Assembly (NCBI RefSeq): GCF_933775445.1
Contig: NW_026089400.1
Span: 248,001-312,000 of the forward strand
Source of the DNA: Argentina anserina
Taxonomy: Eukaryota > Streptophyta > Magnoliopsida > Rosales > Rosaceae
Reading direction: 5' to 3'
DNA length: 64,000 bases
Under the pieces are notes generated by a model, which made no database searches, was not told where the DNA came from, and saw nothing but the letters and a program-made list of their open reading frames with translations. A program made the position numbers and the translations under genes. This document shows positions 1 through 10,405 of the stretch, one piece after another; within the stretch, counting starts at the first letter, position 1, and every line of letters starts with the position of its first letter.

Positions 1-254
1 ACTCTATGACCGGTCACTGTCCTTTGAGGTACCAACTCGTTGTCCTTGTTCTTCACCACCGTGATGCCTGACTTCTTTGGCACAACTTGGATGGGAGAGA
101 TCCACCTACTATCCGAGATGGGGTAGATCACGCCACAATCGTGCAACTTAGTGATTTCATCCTTTACAACTTGCATCATTGGTGGATGAAGGCGTCTCTG
201 ACCTTCCTTGGTTGGCTTGGCACCATCTTCTAGCAATATTCGATGCACACACAT
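1..254 (-). other. N-terminal block of reverse transcriptase, truncated by window edge
   Basis: Residues about 945-1028 carry the conserved entry of plant Ty3/gypsy RT: HPPMMQVVKDEITKL, then CGVIYPISDSRWISPIQVVPKK, and KDNELVPQRTVTGHR at the edge. The catalytic Y/F-x-D-D motif is further along and lies outside the window, so activity cannot be judged. Confidence 0.87.
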
Positions 255-3086
255 GGTAGGGCTGATCCCCTTGATGTCGGCTAAGGTCCATCCTATTGCC
301 GTTTTGTGTCTTCTCAACACTTCAATCAATCTCTCTTCTTGCTCCTCGTTTAGTGCAGATGAAATGATCACGGGCAATGTATCCTCTTCTCCTAGAAACG
401 CATACTTCAAGTGGTCCGGAAGAACCTTAAGATCAAGCTTCGGAGCTTGAACCACAGAAGGAAGATTCTTGTTAGTAGTTAAGAGAATTGGACTAGGAGA
501 GACAAAGCTTACCTCACGTGCAACCTCAAGAGAGGTCACGGTTTCATGAATCAAGGATGGCACGGCCTTGTTTGTTTCTAACACCGAAATGTTTGAGCTA
601 TCACTTGTAAATCCGGCCCCTTGGGCAATAGTGAGTGCCAACTCGTCATTTGTCAAGGTATCAAGATAGTTATCTGCAAGGGAATCAAGTATGTCAACTG
701 AAAAACAATCACTTAACTCCGAAAGAGGATACCTCATAGCTTCAAAGATGTTGAAGCTAATCACTTCACCATCGAACTCAAAGGTGAGTGATCCACTAAA
801 CACATCTATTTTGGTTCGTGCGGTCCTCATGAAGGGGCGGCCTAACAAGATAGGAACCTCCTTGTCATCTGCCTCCGTTGGCTCCATGTCAATGACATAG
901 AAGTCGGCAGGGAAGATCAAGCTCGAAACCTGCACAAGAACATCTTCAACATAGCCCAAAGGGACTTTGTTGGAACAATCAGCCAATCGAATCACAACAT
1001 TATCACGTTTCAAATCACCTAGACCTAGGTTCTCATAGATATAGTGCGGCATTACATTAATAGATGCACCTAAGTCTAACATTATCTTTTCAAATGTCAT
1101 GTTTCCGATTGTACAAGGGATAGAAAAACTCCCTGGATCCTTAAGCTTTGGTGGTAGCTTCCTTTGGAGCACGGCAGAAACCGTCTCACTCATTGTAACA
1201 ACCTCCTTCTCTCGAGTCATCCTCTTATTGGTGCACAATTCTTTCAAAAACTTAGCATACTTAGGATTTTGTTGTATGCATTCAATAAGAGGCATGTTTA
1301 CTTCCACCTTCTTGAAAATGTCGAGCATGGCTTGATCAGAGTCATCCTTCTTTTGCTTTGCGAATCTACTAGGGAAGGGAACACGAGGAAGATCATTAGT
1401 TGAAACCAAACCACTAGAGTTAGGATCCTTACCTTTGTCATGCACGGCATGATCATCTTTTGGCACGGCATCATTGGCTTTAGAGGAGGCAGGGTCCTTC
1501 TCTAAGTCCTTAGCATTGAAACTCTCGGCCTCTAGTCCTTTAGAAGGCACGGCCTTCTTGTGTTGCTCCCTTGGAGCATCCAAAGTCCTCCCACTTCGTG
1601 TCACCAAGGCTTTCACATTCGGATTAGGCTCAGTTTGGCTCGGCAACTTCCCTCCTTCATGGATCTTGCCCATGAAATCGATCACTTGTCCCATCTGCTT
1701 CTTAAGCTCGGTTATGTCCTTAGAATGAGCTTGTTGACCTGTAACTAAAGCTTGAGTAGCAGAGTTTAGATTTTGTTGCCCTTGAGCAAGAGACTTCAAA
1801 AGTTCATCATAGTTAGGTGAAGATGCATTATTCGAACCATGAACATTAGAGTTAAAGGGAGCAGAACCTTGAGGTACCTGAGGCCTCACAAACAAACCTG
1901 AAGGACGAGGTCCATGACCTTGAGCATTGGATGGTTGAGCATTGTTGCTCCAACGAAAATTTGGATGATCTCTAAGTCCAGGGTTGTATGTGTTTGAATA
2001 TGGATCGTACCTAGGCCTTTGTTGCCCCATGAAGTTCAACTCTTCTTCAGTCATTGCACCATTCGGACAATTGTCAGTTGTGTGATCCTTGAAAGAACAA
2101 ATGCCGCATGCTTGAGGGGTGATGCTCGAACCATTGAATGCCTTGACTAGCACGTCAAGCTTTCTTTCTAAAGTAGCCATCTGATTCCTTGCATCAACAT
2201 CATACACCCCACGGCTCTTGCTTCCTCTCTTCTCCTTGGAACTAAATTGGCGATTGTTGTCAGCCAAGTCATCAATCAAGGTGTAAGCTTCTTGACCGGT
2301 TTTGTTCATGAATGTGCAGCCACATGCCGAGTCCACCATGCTCTTATTGGTGGTGTCGAGTCCTTCATAGAAGAATTGCACCAAGTCATCCAACGAAATA
2401 CCATGGTGAGGGCACTTCCTTTGTAGTTCCTGAAATTCCTCCCAAGCCTCATAGAGTGAATCACCATCCTTTTGAGTGAAGTTCTGAATCTCCCTCCTAA
2501 GTCTTTTCGTGAGTTGAGCAGGGAAGAATTGCTTCAAGAACCTCCTAGTCATTTCATCCCATGTAGTGATGATTCCTGCAGGCAAAGAATATAACCAACG
2601 TTTAGCATCATCCTTAAGGGTAAATGGGAACAAAAGCAACCTCAAGCCTTCTTGAGAAAGATGATGTATCGATTGGAGCTTGCAAATGTCCAAGAACTCC
2701 CTAAGGTGAACATTAGGGTCTTCCATTGATGAAGCAGAATACTTAGGCAGCTGCCCAAGCAATTGAACAGGAATGGAGAAGTTAGCTTCATCAGGTGGAG
2801 TGAAAGCAATGCATGAAGGTGATTCCGGGGTGGTAGGAATGAATGCATTCTTGAGTGCCATTGGAGCACCAACAGGAATTATGTCACGGCCCGCAATTGT
2901 GTCTGAATTGAAGACGAATGAAAAGGACAGATCTTCCTCTTCTTCTGATCTAGGTGAAGAGTTTAAGATTGAATTGCTTGGAGATGCTTCGAAATTTAAA
3001 GGTCTACTTATGAAAGAGTTGTTCAAATCTCTAAGTGCTTGAATTCGATCTTTGAGCTCTTGTGTCTTCTTAGAAAATTCGGACAT
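1..3086 (-). CDS. gag-protease-reverse transcriptase polyprotein, 3' truncated by window edge
   Basis: This is an uninterrupted frame of 1028 codons from an ATG at 3086-3084 to the window edge; I checked it triplet by triplet and found no in-frame stop. Residue positions are approximate: gag domain 125-243 with a W-L-Y-S-L-P block near 164; CCHC knuckle 327-340; a low-complexity N/Q/S/P-rich linker about 345-640; aspartic protease about 650-755 with LDLGAS (Asp 671 catalytic) and ILLGRP near 746-751; then the protease-RT spacer and the RT start (YPISDSRWISP from 988, then VVPKK and VPQRTVTGHR), ending just before the expected CIDYR block. Gag would form the particle, the protease would process the polyprotein, and RT would copy the RNA into DNA. 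The start is uncertain: the frame is open up to a stop at 3186-3188, and further in-frame ATGs lie at 3125, 3137 and 3173. I chose 3086 because the sequence after it (SEFSKKTQELKDRIQALRD) looks like a helical gag N-terminus. Gag and pol share one frame here. Confidence 0.9.
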   Translation of the reverse strand, partial: MSEFSKKTQELKDRIQALRDLNNSFISRPLNFEASPSNSILNSSPRSEEEEDLSFSFVFNSDTIAGRDIIPVGAPMALKNAFIPTTPESPSCIAFTPPDEANFSIPVQLLGQLPKYSASSMEDPNVHLREFLDICKLQSIHHLSQEGLRLLLFPFTLKDDAKRWLYSLPAGIITTWDEMTRRFLKQFFPAQLTKRLRREIQNFTQKDGDSLYEAWEEFQELQRKCPHHGISLDDLVQFFYEGLDTTNKSMVDSACGCTFMNKTGQEAYTLIDDLADNNRQFSSKEKRGSKSRGVYDVDARNQMATLERKLDVLVKAFNGSSITPQACGICSFKDHTTDNCPNGAMTEEELNFMGQQRPRYDPYSNTYNPGLRDHPNFRWSNNAQPSNAQGHGPRPSGLFVRPQVPQGSAPFNSNVHGSNNASSPNYDELLKSLAQGQQNLNSATQALVTGQQAHSKDITELKKQMGQVIDFMGKIHEGGKLPSQTEPNPNVKALVTRSGRTLDAPREQHKKAVPSKGLEAESFNAKDLEKDPASSKANDAVPKDDHAVHDKGKDPNSSGLVSTNDLPRVPFPSRFAKQKKDDSDQAMLDIFKKVEVNMPLIECIQQNPKYAKFLKELCTNKRMTREKEVVTMSETVSAVLQRKLPPKLKDPGSFSIPCTIGNMTFEKIMLDLGASINVMPHYIYENLGLGDLKRDNVVIRLADCSNKVPLGYVEDVLVQVSSLIFPADFYVIDMEPTEADDKEVPILLGRPFMRTARTKIDVFSGSLTFEFDGEVISFNIFEAMRYPLSELSDCFSVDILDSLADNYLDTLTNDELALTIAQGAGFTSDSSNISVLETNKAVPSLIHETVTSLEVAREVSFVSPSPILLTTNKNLPSVVQAPKLDLKVLPDHLKYAFLGEEDTLPVIISSALNEEQEERLIEVLRRHKTAIGWTLADIKGISPTMCVHRILLEDGAKPTKEGQRRLHPPMMQVVKDEITKLHDCGVIYPISDSRWISPIQVVPKKSGITVVKNKDNELVPQRTVTGHR
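807..1154 (-). other. aspartic protease domain of the polyprotein
   Basis: Residues about 645-760 begin with DPGSFSIPCTIG and continue to LDLGASINVMP, with the catalytic Asp at 671. They then run through an RLADCS and VEDVLVQV segment and FPADFYVIDME to ILLGRPFMRTARTKIDVF, the C-terminal flap/glycine motif of this family. The catalytic motif is D-L-G-A-S, the form usual in plant Athila-like polyproteins. The domain looks intact. Confidence 0.88.
2067..2108 (-). other. CCHC zinc knuckle of gag
   Basis: Residues 327-340 read C-x2-C-x4-H-x4-C (Cys 327, Cys 330, His 335, Cys 340), the exact spacing of a retroviral-type zinc knuckle. This motif binds nucleic acid in the nucleocapsid part of gag. 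All four ligands are present. Confidence 0.88.
2358..2714 (-). other. retrotransposon gag domain (capsid-like)
   Basis: Residues about 125-243 of the polyprotein show the pattern of the plant retrotransposon gag family: a LKDDAKRWLYSLP block, then W-D-E-M with R-R-F-L-K-Q-F-F-P, then SLYEAWEEFQELQRKCPHHG, and finally LVQFFYEGL. In this family the region forms the capsid-like particle. It lies upstream of the CCHC knuckle, as expected. Confidence 0.85.
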
Positions 3087-3831
3087 GCATAGTACCTGTT
3101 TGTATGAAAGGTAACGAGTTAGCATAGAAGAATACATGATGGATACATAAAATTCGTGCCTTCCCTTAGTCATACACACGCACACTTAAGGGGGAAGGGC
3201 ACGGCAACTATGTTGTTTACAAAGAGTTAGTTCTTTACGTTTTCACAAGTTCATACATTCACAAGTTCTTTTTGCTATTTCAATGCTTGAATGATCGATT
3301 GATTCTAAGTTGTAAATCAAGGTGGACGTGCGGCCTAAGTATGGATGTCTAGACATAAAATCAAGTCTTTGTTTCAGAAGGCCTTTAGCTCAATCAGAGA
3401 TAGTGAACATGGTAGGACTCATTTGTTGAACTACGGAGAGCGAACTCCCTATCGACTCCATCACCGAGATGTATGTCAGTCAGTAGTTCTCTGAGATCCA
3501 ATTTTGGTCCCATGCACCAGAGTAATAAAAGAGCGTGCCCCTTACTCAGCTGGACTTAACCTCATGTGTTAGACAAAACTCCAAGTGTTAATAAAAGCCG
3601 CCCTCGACCTCATGCAAACTCGAGAGCTAGCATGAAGGGTTAAGGCTAATATTAACAAAAGGGACTTTACCTATTCCGTTTGATTTACAACCTACAACAA
3701 TCATTCACTCAAGCACCAAAACAACAACCTAAGTTACATTACTATATGTTACACGAAATAAGAATAAGAATATACAAATGTACAATATTCACAATGAATT
3801 CGTAGTAAAAGTTAGGGATCCATCTCTAATG
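3087..3831 (-). other. untranslated leader between primer-binding site and gag
   Basis: About 745 bp separates the PBS from the chosen gag start. The polyprotein frame closes at 3186-3188, and I found no separate gene here. A long leader is usual in plant Ty3/gypsy elements and normally holds packaging signals, but I cannot identify one by eye. If translation starts at 3173, 3137 or 3125 instead, the leader is shorter by up to about 90 bp. Confidence 0.7.
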
Positions 3832-3851
3832 GATCCCCGGCAACGGCGCCA
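3832..3851 (-). other. primer-binding site for tRNA-Asp
   Basis: The plus strand reads GATCCCCGGCAACGGCGCCA, identical as far as I recall to the last 20 nt, including CCA, of plant tRNA-Asp(GUC). The minus strand (element sense) is therefore a 20-nt complement that can prime minus-strand DNA synthesis. Two bases (TT, 3852-3853) separate it from the LTR end, the usual tiny gap. This site fixes the orientation of the element and the inner LTR border. Confidence 0.93.
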
Positions 3852-3853
3852 TT

Positions 3854-5418
3854 TGATGATTGCTCGATTACTCGACATCAATATTTAACCCTGAACACAT
3901 CATAGTAGTATAAAGCAAGAGGGTATCGTTCACAAACCGGGGATCCAGCCAGGGCTTAGGATCACATCAATTAACACGAATTCATAAAGGTTTTAAAGTT
4001 TGATATAGATTTTGGATTGAGTCATAAAAACAGTAAATAAAACCTAAGCTAATATATACATGTGATCAACCAACCAACACATAAACAATCACCAAAACAA
4101 TTCACATAGAGGGAATCGAACCAAGTTCTACAACTTCTTAGTATCATGCCGAGACATACATTGAACAACCAAGAATGGATCATGCAATTAGGTTTCTAAG
4201 CAGTAACCTAAACACATAGACACTTAACACATTCAATCACAACCAAGCAGCCATAATCGAAATTCTAACATGTTCATCTTAATCATATAATCCCAAAGCC
4301 ATGCACATTGAATTCATCAAGTATGTCACTTACTTAACCAACAACCATGCAATTCGAAAATCACATAAACAAGAATAACCATGTTCTTAGCATAAGTCTT
4401 TAATCCAACAACCTAAATATCATGCTACAAGCATAGTCATAACACCTAGGAATCGAAAATTGTTCAAGCACACATTCGGCAGAAAACCAAAACAGAAAAT
4501 CATAAAACCAAAACATAATTTTCGAATCATCTATATAAATTGAATCAAGTAGCTATTTCATAGACAAAATTGATACAAGACTACTCTAACCAAATCGCAA
4601 CTTCATCCATGATTCGAAATAAAACCTAAACCCGAAATAGACAAGAGTGAGTCATGGTTACACTTTATAAATCAAGCAATCCACAAGTGTAGCCGAGTCT
4701 TCTATGGATGAAACCTCCTTCACAAGCGTGTTTGAAGGCTATTGATAGGTGAGGAATGATGGAATCGGTTTTAGGATTTCTTGGAATGGTGAAGGATGAA
4801 TTCGGCATAGCTATGGCTGTGTTTTTGTGTAGGGTTGATGATGTTGCTGAATGGAGAGGCCGGCCTCTATATATAGAGGTGTAGGAAGCCTTCTTGCGTG
4901 CCAAAAGGAAATAGAATCCAATTGGGAAACTGAAATCCTCTTTGTTATGGATTTGCTTTATGTACTCCATATCCAACTTGATGTAGGAAACCAAGTTCAA
5001 TAGGGAGATCTCTTTAAGGGCTGCACGGCAATCTCTTAGTCCAACTAGGAGTAGCTAGGCCGGCCTCCTCTTCTCCTTCTTCAACTCGAATATGATTTCC
5101 TTGTTCAACTAGGAATGCAACTCGGCAACTCTCCTTTCTTTCCAAATATGATTTGTCTTTCCTGAAAAGAAATCGTCGATTAAGGAATAGGAAAGAATGA
5201 AAATAGGAAAGTAGAGTCCTAGTCGAGTAAGGAATCCTAGTTCAATCAGGAGTTCTAACACTTAGCACAATTTCATCATCAAATCATCTAAAATCGAAAT
5301 AGCTTTACTTCAAACATACATATGACCAATATGAACCTAAAACAACTAAATAAGAAGTAACAAAGCATAAGAATAGGGCATATATACATTAAGAACGTCA
5401 CACTTTGTGTTCCTATCA
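3854..5418 (-). repeat. 5' LTR of the Athila-like element (1565 bp)
   Basis: The inner border is set by the PBS: on the plus strand the LTR begins TGATGATTG at 3854. The outer border is set by the abrupt start of satellite at 5419: the LTR ends CCTATCA at 5418. Read in element sense it starts TGATAGGA and ends CAATCATCA, so it has TG...CA ends within a 4-bp TGAT/ATCA inverted repeat. It drives transcription leftward and would supply the polyadenylation signal in the 3' copy. Only one LTR is in the window, so the insertion cannot be dated by LTR divergence. An alternative outer end at 5281 was considered and rejected. Confidence 0.88.
4868..4875 (-). promoter_or_regulatory. TATA box candidate of the LTR promoter
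   Basis: TATATATA lies at the centre of a perfect 16-bp palindrome (CCTCTATATATAGAGG, 4864-4879). On the minus strand it would place transcription start about 25-35 bp downstream, near 4835-4845, giving a U3 of roughly 575 bp. A second AT-rich stretch (catatatacat, about 5384-5394) is only about 30 bp from the LTR edge and is a poorer candidate. The start site itself is inferred. Confidence 0.6.
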
Positions 5419-5423
5419 GATAC
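5419..5423. other. putative 5-bp target-site duplication GATAC
   Basis: The five bases next to the LTR end are GATAC, the start of a satellite monomer. Ty3/gypsy integrases normally duplicate 5 bp. The partner copy would lie left of the 3' LTR, outside the window, so this is a prediction. GATAC is the commonest phased motif of the satellite. Confidence 0.5.
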
Positions 5424-5607
5424 TCAAACGAGAAATGAAAAGATACACAATTAGAATAGTAAAGATACGCAAAAGATGTAAAGATACACAATTGGAATAG
5501 TAAAGATACGCAAACGATGTAAAGATACTCAGTTTGAAAGAAACACACTCCCACACTTGCAAAACTCTCAAATACAATAGAAACTCGCATCAGAAGCCTT
5601 ACAGAAA
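5419..5607. repeat. first satellite monomer (189 bp), reference unit
   Basis: The next monomer start (gatactcaaacg) is at 5608, exactly 189 bp on. The unit has two 41-bp subunits. The first carries the linked variants attagaatag and gcaaaagatg, which recur at the same place in later zone A higher-order repeats (near 7215, 8930, 10815, 13195 and 15010). The monomer begins immediately at the LTR border. Confidence 0.9.
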
Positions 5608-6364
5608 GATACTCAAACGAGAAATGAAAAGATACACAATTGGAATAGTAAAGATACGCAAACGATGTAAAGATAAACAATTGGAATAGTAAAGTTACGC
5701 AAACGATGTAAAGATACTCAGTTTGAAAGAAACACACTCCCACACTTGCAAAACTCTGAAATACAATAGAAACTCGCATCAGAAGCCTTACAGAAAGATA
5801 CTCAAACGAGAAATGAAAAGATACACAATTGGAATAGTAAAGATACGCAAACGATGTAAAGATACACAATTGGAATAGTAAAGATACGCAAACGATGTAA
5901 AGATACTCAGTTTGAAAGAAACACACTCCCACACTTGCAAAACTCTCAAATACAATAGAAACTCGCATCAGAAGCCTTACAGAAAGATACTCAAACGAAA
6001 AAAGAAAAGATACACAGTTGGAATAGTAAAGATACGCAAACGATGTAAAGATACACAATTGGAATAGTAAAGATACGCAAACGATGTAAAGATACTCAGT
6101 TTGAAAGAAACACACTCCCACACTTGCAAAACTCTCAAATACAATAGAAACTCGCATCAGAAGCCTTACAGAAAGATACTCAAACGAGAAATGAAAAGAT
6201 ACACAATTGGAATAGTAAAGATACGGAAACGATGTAAAGATACACAATTGGAATAGTAAAGATACGCAAACGATGTAAAGATACTCAGTTTGAAAGAAAC
6301 ACACTCCCACACTTGCAAAACTCTCAAATTCAAGCGAAACTCGCATCAGAAAGCCTTACAGAAA

Positions 6365-6513
6365 GATACTCAAACGAGAAATGAAAAGATACACAATTGG
6401 AATAGTAAAGATACGCAAACGATGTAAAGATACTCAGTTTGAAAGAAACACACTCCCACACTTGCAAAACTCTCAAATACAATAGAAACTCGCATCAGAA
6501 AGCCTTACAGAAA
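6365..6513. repeat. short monomer with one 41-bp subunit (149 bp)
   Basis: Between monomer starts at 6365 and 6514 there is only one copy of the 41-bp subunit, and the tail has the cagaaagcc form (one extra A): 148 + 1 = 149 bp. Such units recur at fixed positions in zone A, for example 8514-8662 and 12298-12446. They show that the 41-bp subunit is gained and lost as a block. Confidence 0.9.
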
Positions 6514-8513
6514 GATACTCAAACGAGAAATGAAAAGATACACAATTGGAATAGTAAAGATACGCAAACGATGTAAAGATACACAATTGGAATAGTAAAG
6601 ATACGCAAACGATGTAAAGATACTCAGTTTGAAAGAAACACACTCCCACACTTGCAAAACTCTCAAATTCAATAGAAACTCGCATCAGAAAGCCTTACAG
6701 AAAGATACTCAAACGAGAAATGAAAAGATACACAATTGGAATAGTAAAGATACGCAAACGATGTAAATATAACAATTGGAATAGTAAAGATACGCAAACG
6801 ATGTAAAGATACTCAGTTTGAAAGAAACACACTCCCACACTTGCAAAACTCTCAAATTCAAGAGAAACTCGCATTAGAAAGCCTTACAGAAAGATACTCA
6901 AACGAGAAATGAAAAGATACACAATTGGAATAGTAAAGATACGCAAACGATGTAAAGATACTCAGTTTGAAAGAAACACACTCCCACACTTGCAAAACTC
7001 TCAAATTCAAGAGAAACTCGCATCAGAAAGCCTTACAGAAAGATACTCAAACGAGAAATGAAAAGATACACAATTGGAATAGTAAAGATACGCAAACGAT
7101 GTAAAGATACTCAGTTTGAAAGAAACACACTCCCACACTTGCAAAACTCTCAAATACATTAGAAACTCGCATCAGAAGCCTTACAGAAAGATACTCAAAC
7201 GAGAAATGAAAAGATACACAATTAGAATAGTAAAGATACGCAAAAGATGTAAAGATACACAATTGGAATAGTAAAGATACGCAAACGATGTAAAGATACT
7301 CAGTTTGAAAGAAACACACTCCCACACTTGCAAAACTCTCAAATACAATAGAAACTCGCATCAGAAGCCTTACAGAAAGATACTCAAACGAGAAATGAAA
7401 AGATACACAATTGGAATAGTAAAGATACGCAAACGATGTAAAGATAAACAATTGGAATAGTAAAGTTACGCAAACGATGTAAAGATACTCAGTTTGAAAG
7501 AAACACACTCCCACACTTGCAAAACTCTGAAATACAATAGAAACTCGCATCAGAAGCCTTACAGAAAGATACTCAAACGAGAAATGAAAAGATACACAAT
7601 TGGAATAGTAAAGATACGCAAACGATGTAAAGATACACAATTGGAATAGTAAAGATACGCAAACGATGTAAAGATACTCAGTTTGAAAGAAACACACTCC
7701 CACACTTGCAAAACTCTCAAATACAATAGAAACTCGCATCAGAAGCCTTACAGAAAGATACTCAAACGAAAAAAGAAAAGATACACAGTTGGAATAGTAA
7801 AGATACGCAAACGATGTAAAGATACACAATTGGAATAGTAAAGATACGCAAACGATGTAAAGATACTCAGTTTGAAAGAAACACACTCCCACACTTGCAA
7901 AACTCTGAAATACAATAGAAACTCGCATCAGAAGCCTTACAGAAAGATACTCAAACGAGAAATGAAAAGATACACAATTGGAATAGTAAAGATACGCAAA
8001 CGATGTAAAGATACACAATTGGAATAGTAAAGATACGCAAACGATGTAAAGATTCTCAGTTTGAAAGAAACACACTCCCACACTTGCAAAACTCTCAAAT
8101 ACAATAGAAACTCGCATCAGAAGCCTTACAGAAAGATACTCAAACGAAAAAAGAAAAGATACACAGTTGGAATAGTAAAGATACGCAAACGATGTAAAGA
8201 TACACAATTGGAATAGTAAAGATACGCAAACGATGTAAAGATACTCAGTTTGAAAGAAACACACTCCCACACTTGCAAAACTCTCAAATACAATAGAAAC
8301 TCGCATCAGAAGCCTTACAGAAAGATACTCAAACGAGAAATGAAAAGATACACAATTGGAATAGTAAAGATACGGAAACGATGTAAAGATACACAATTGG
8401 AATAGTAAAGATACGCAAACAATGTAAAGATACTCAGTTTGAAAGAAACACACTCCCACACTTGCAAAACTCTCAAATTCAAGCGAAACTCGCATCAGAA
8501 AGCCTTACAGAAA
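6365..8513. repeat. zone A higher-order repeat copy, 2149 bp
   Basis: This copy runs between the caagcgaaac markers at 6331 and 8480, phased on monomer starts. It is longer than its neighbours and includes a unit with the degenerate junction gatgtaaatataacaattgg near 6765, seen again near 12738 and 14549. Confidence 0.85.
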
Positions 8514-10405
8514 GATACTCAAACGAGAAATGAAAAGATACACAATTGGAATAGTAAAGATACGCAAACGATGTAAAGATACTCAGTTTGAAAGAAACAC
8601 ACTCCCACACTTGCAAAACTCTCAAATACAATAGAAACTCGCATCAGAAAGCCTTACAGAAAGATACTCAAACGAGAAATGAAAAGATACACAACTGGAA
8701 TAGTAAAGATACGCAAACGATGTAAAGATACGCAATTGGAATAGTAAAGATACGCAAACGATGTAAAGATACACAATTGGAATAGTAAAGATACGCAAAC
8801 GATGTAAAGATACTCAGTTTGAAAGAAACACACTCCCACACTTGCAAAACTCTCAAATTCAATAGAAACTCGCATCAGAAGCCTTACAGAAAGATACTCA
8901 AACGAGAAATGAAAAGATACACAATTAGAATAGTAAAGATACGCAAAAGATGTAAAGATACACAATTGGAATAGTAAAGATACGCAAACGATGTAAAGAT
9001 ACTCAGTTTGAAAGAAACACACTCCCACACTTGCAAAACTCTCAAATACAATAGAAACTCGCATCAGAAGCCTTACAGAAAGATACTCAAACGAGAAATG
9101 AAAAGATACACAATTGGAATAGTAAAGATACGCAAACGATGTAAAGATAAACAATTGGAATAGTAAAGTTACGCAAACGATGTAAAGATACTCAGTTTGA
9201 AAGAAACACACTCCCACACTTGCAAAACTCTGAAATACAATAGAAACTCGCATCAGAAGCCTTACAGAAAGATACTCAAACGAGAAATGAAAAGATACAC
9301 AATTGGAATAGTAAAGATACGCAAACGATGTAAAGATACACAATTGGAATAGTAAAGATACGCAAACGATGTAAAGATACTCAGTTTGAAAGAAACACAC
9401 TCCCACACTTGCAAAACTCTCAAATACAATAGAAACTCGCATCAGAAGCCTTACAGAAAGATACTCAAACGAGAAATGAAAAGATACACAATTGGAATAG
9501 TAAAGATACGGAAACGATGTAAAGATACACAATTGGAATAGTAAAGATACGCAAACGATGTAAAGATACTCAGTTTGAAAGAAACACACTCCCACACTTG
9601 CAAAACTCTCAAATACAATAGAAACTCGCATCAGAAGCCTTACAGAAAGATACTCAAACGAAAAAAGAAAAGATACACAGTTGGAATAGTAAAGATACGC
9701 AAACGATGTAAAGATACACAATTGGAATAGTAAAGATACGCAAACGATGTAAAGATACTCAGTTTGAAAGAAACACACTCCCACACTTGCAAAACTCTGA
9801 AATACAATAGAAACTCGCATCAGAAGCCTTACAGAAAGATACTCAAACGAGAAATGAAAAGATACACAATTGGAATAGTAAAGATACGCAAACGATGTAA
9901 AGATACACAATTGCAATAGTAAAGATACGCAAACCATGTAAAGATTCTCAGTTTGAAAGAAACACACTCCCACACTTGCAAAACTCTCAAATACAATAGA
10001 AACTCGCATCAGAAGCCTTACAGAAAGATACTCAAACGAAAAAAGAAAAGATACACAGTTGGAATAGTAAAGATACGCAAACGATGTAAAGATACACAAT
10101 TGGAATAGTAAAGATACGCAAACGATGTAAAGATACTCAGTTTGAAAGAAACACACTCCCACACTTGCAAAACTCTCAAATACAATAGAAACTCGCATCA
10201 GAAGCCTTACAGAAAGATACTCAAACGAGAAATGAAAAGATACACAATTGGAATAGTAAAGATACGGAAACGATGTAAAGATACACAATTGGAATAGTAA
10301 AGATACGCAAACGATGTAAAGATACTCAGTTTGAAAGAAACACACTCCCACACTTGCAAAACTCTCAAATTCAAGCGAAACTCGCATCAGAAAGCCTTAC
10401 AGAAA
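8514..10405. repeat. zone A higher-order repeat copy, 1892 bp
   Basis: Ten monomers have starts at 8514, 8663, 8893, 9082, 9271, 9460, 9649, 9838, 10027 and 10216. The second monomer has three 41-bp subunits (230 bp). It is near-identical to the following 1892-bp copy, with scattered single-base differences such as gcaattgg at 8730. Confidence 0.9.

Larger units (their letters stand above)
1..5418 (-). mobile_element. Athila-like Ty3/gypsy LTR retrotransposon, 5' portion
   Basis: On the minus strand the order is LTR, primer-binding site complementary to tRNA-Asp, leader, then a gag-protease-RT open frame, which is the order of an LTR retrotransposon read from its 5' end. The gag domain, CCHC knuckle, LDLGAS protease motif and RT N-terminal block resemble plant Ty3/gypsy polyproteins. 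The tRNA-Asp primer and the wording of the protease and RT blocks point to the Athila lineage; a Tat-type relative is less likely but not excluded. The element is cut by the left window edge, so RNase H, integrase, any env-like frame and the 3' LTR are not visible. The open frame shows no stop or frameshift over about 3 kb, which suggests a young copy. It borders the satellite exactly at 5418/5419. Confidence 0.9.

Noticed and set aside
208..1748. Short plus-strand frames opposite the polyprotein
   Set aside because: Antisense shadows of the gag-pol frame, which has clear domain motifs.
2642..2872. Minus-strand 76-codon frame in gag
   Set aside because: It lies in a different frame from the continuous polyprotein that covers the same bases with a recognisable gag domain.
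3832..3851. tRNA-Asp gene
   Set aside because: Only the 3'-terminal 20 nt including the non-encoded CCA match; this is a primer-binding site.
4665..5000. Minus-strand frame of 111 codons inside the LTR
   Set aside because: It spans the TATA palindrome and the expected transcription start, and I recognise no domain; chance frame in non-coding LTR.
5274..5281. Alternative LTR outer end at CATCATCA (5281), giving a TGATGA/TCATCA inverted repeat
   Set aside because: It would leave 137 bp of non-satellite sequence unexplained; the end at 5418 has TGAT/ATCA termini and abuts satellite exactly.
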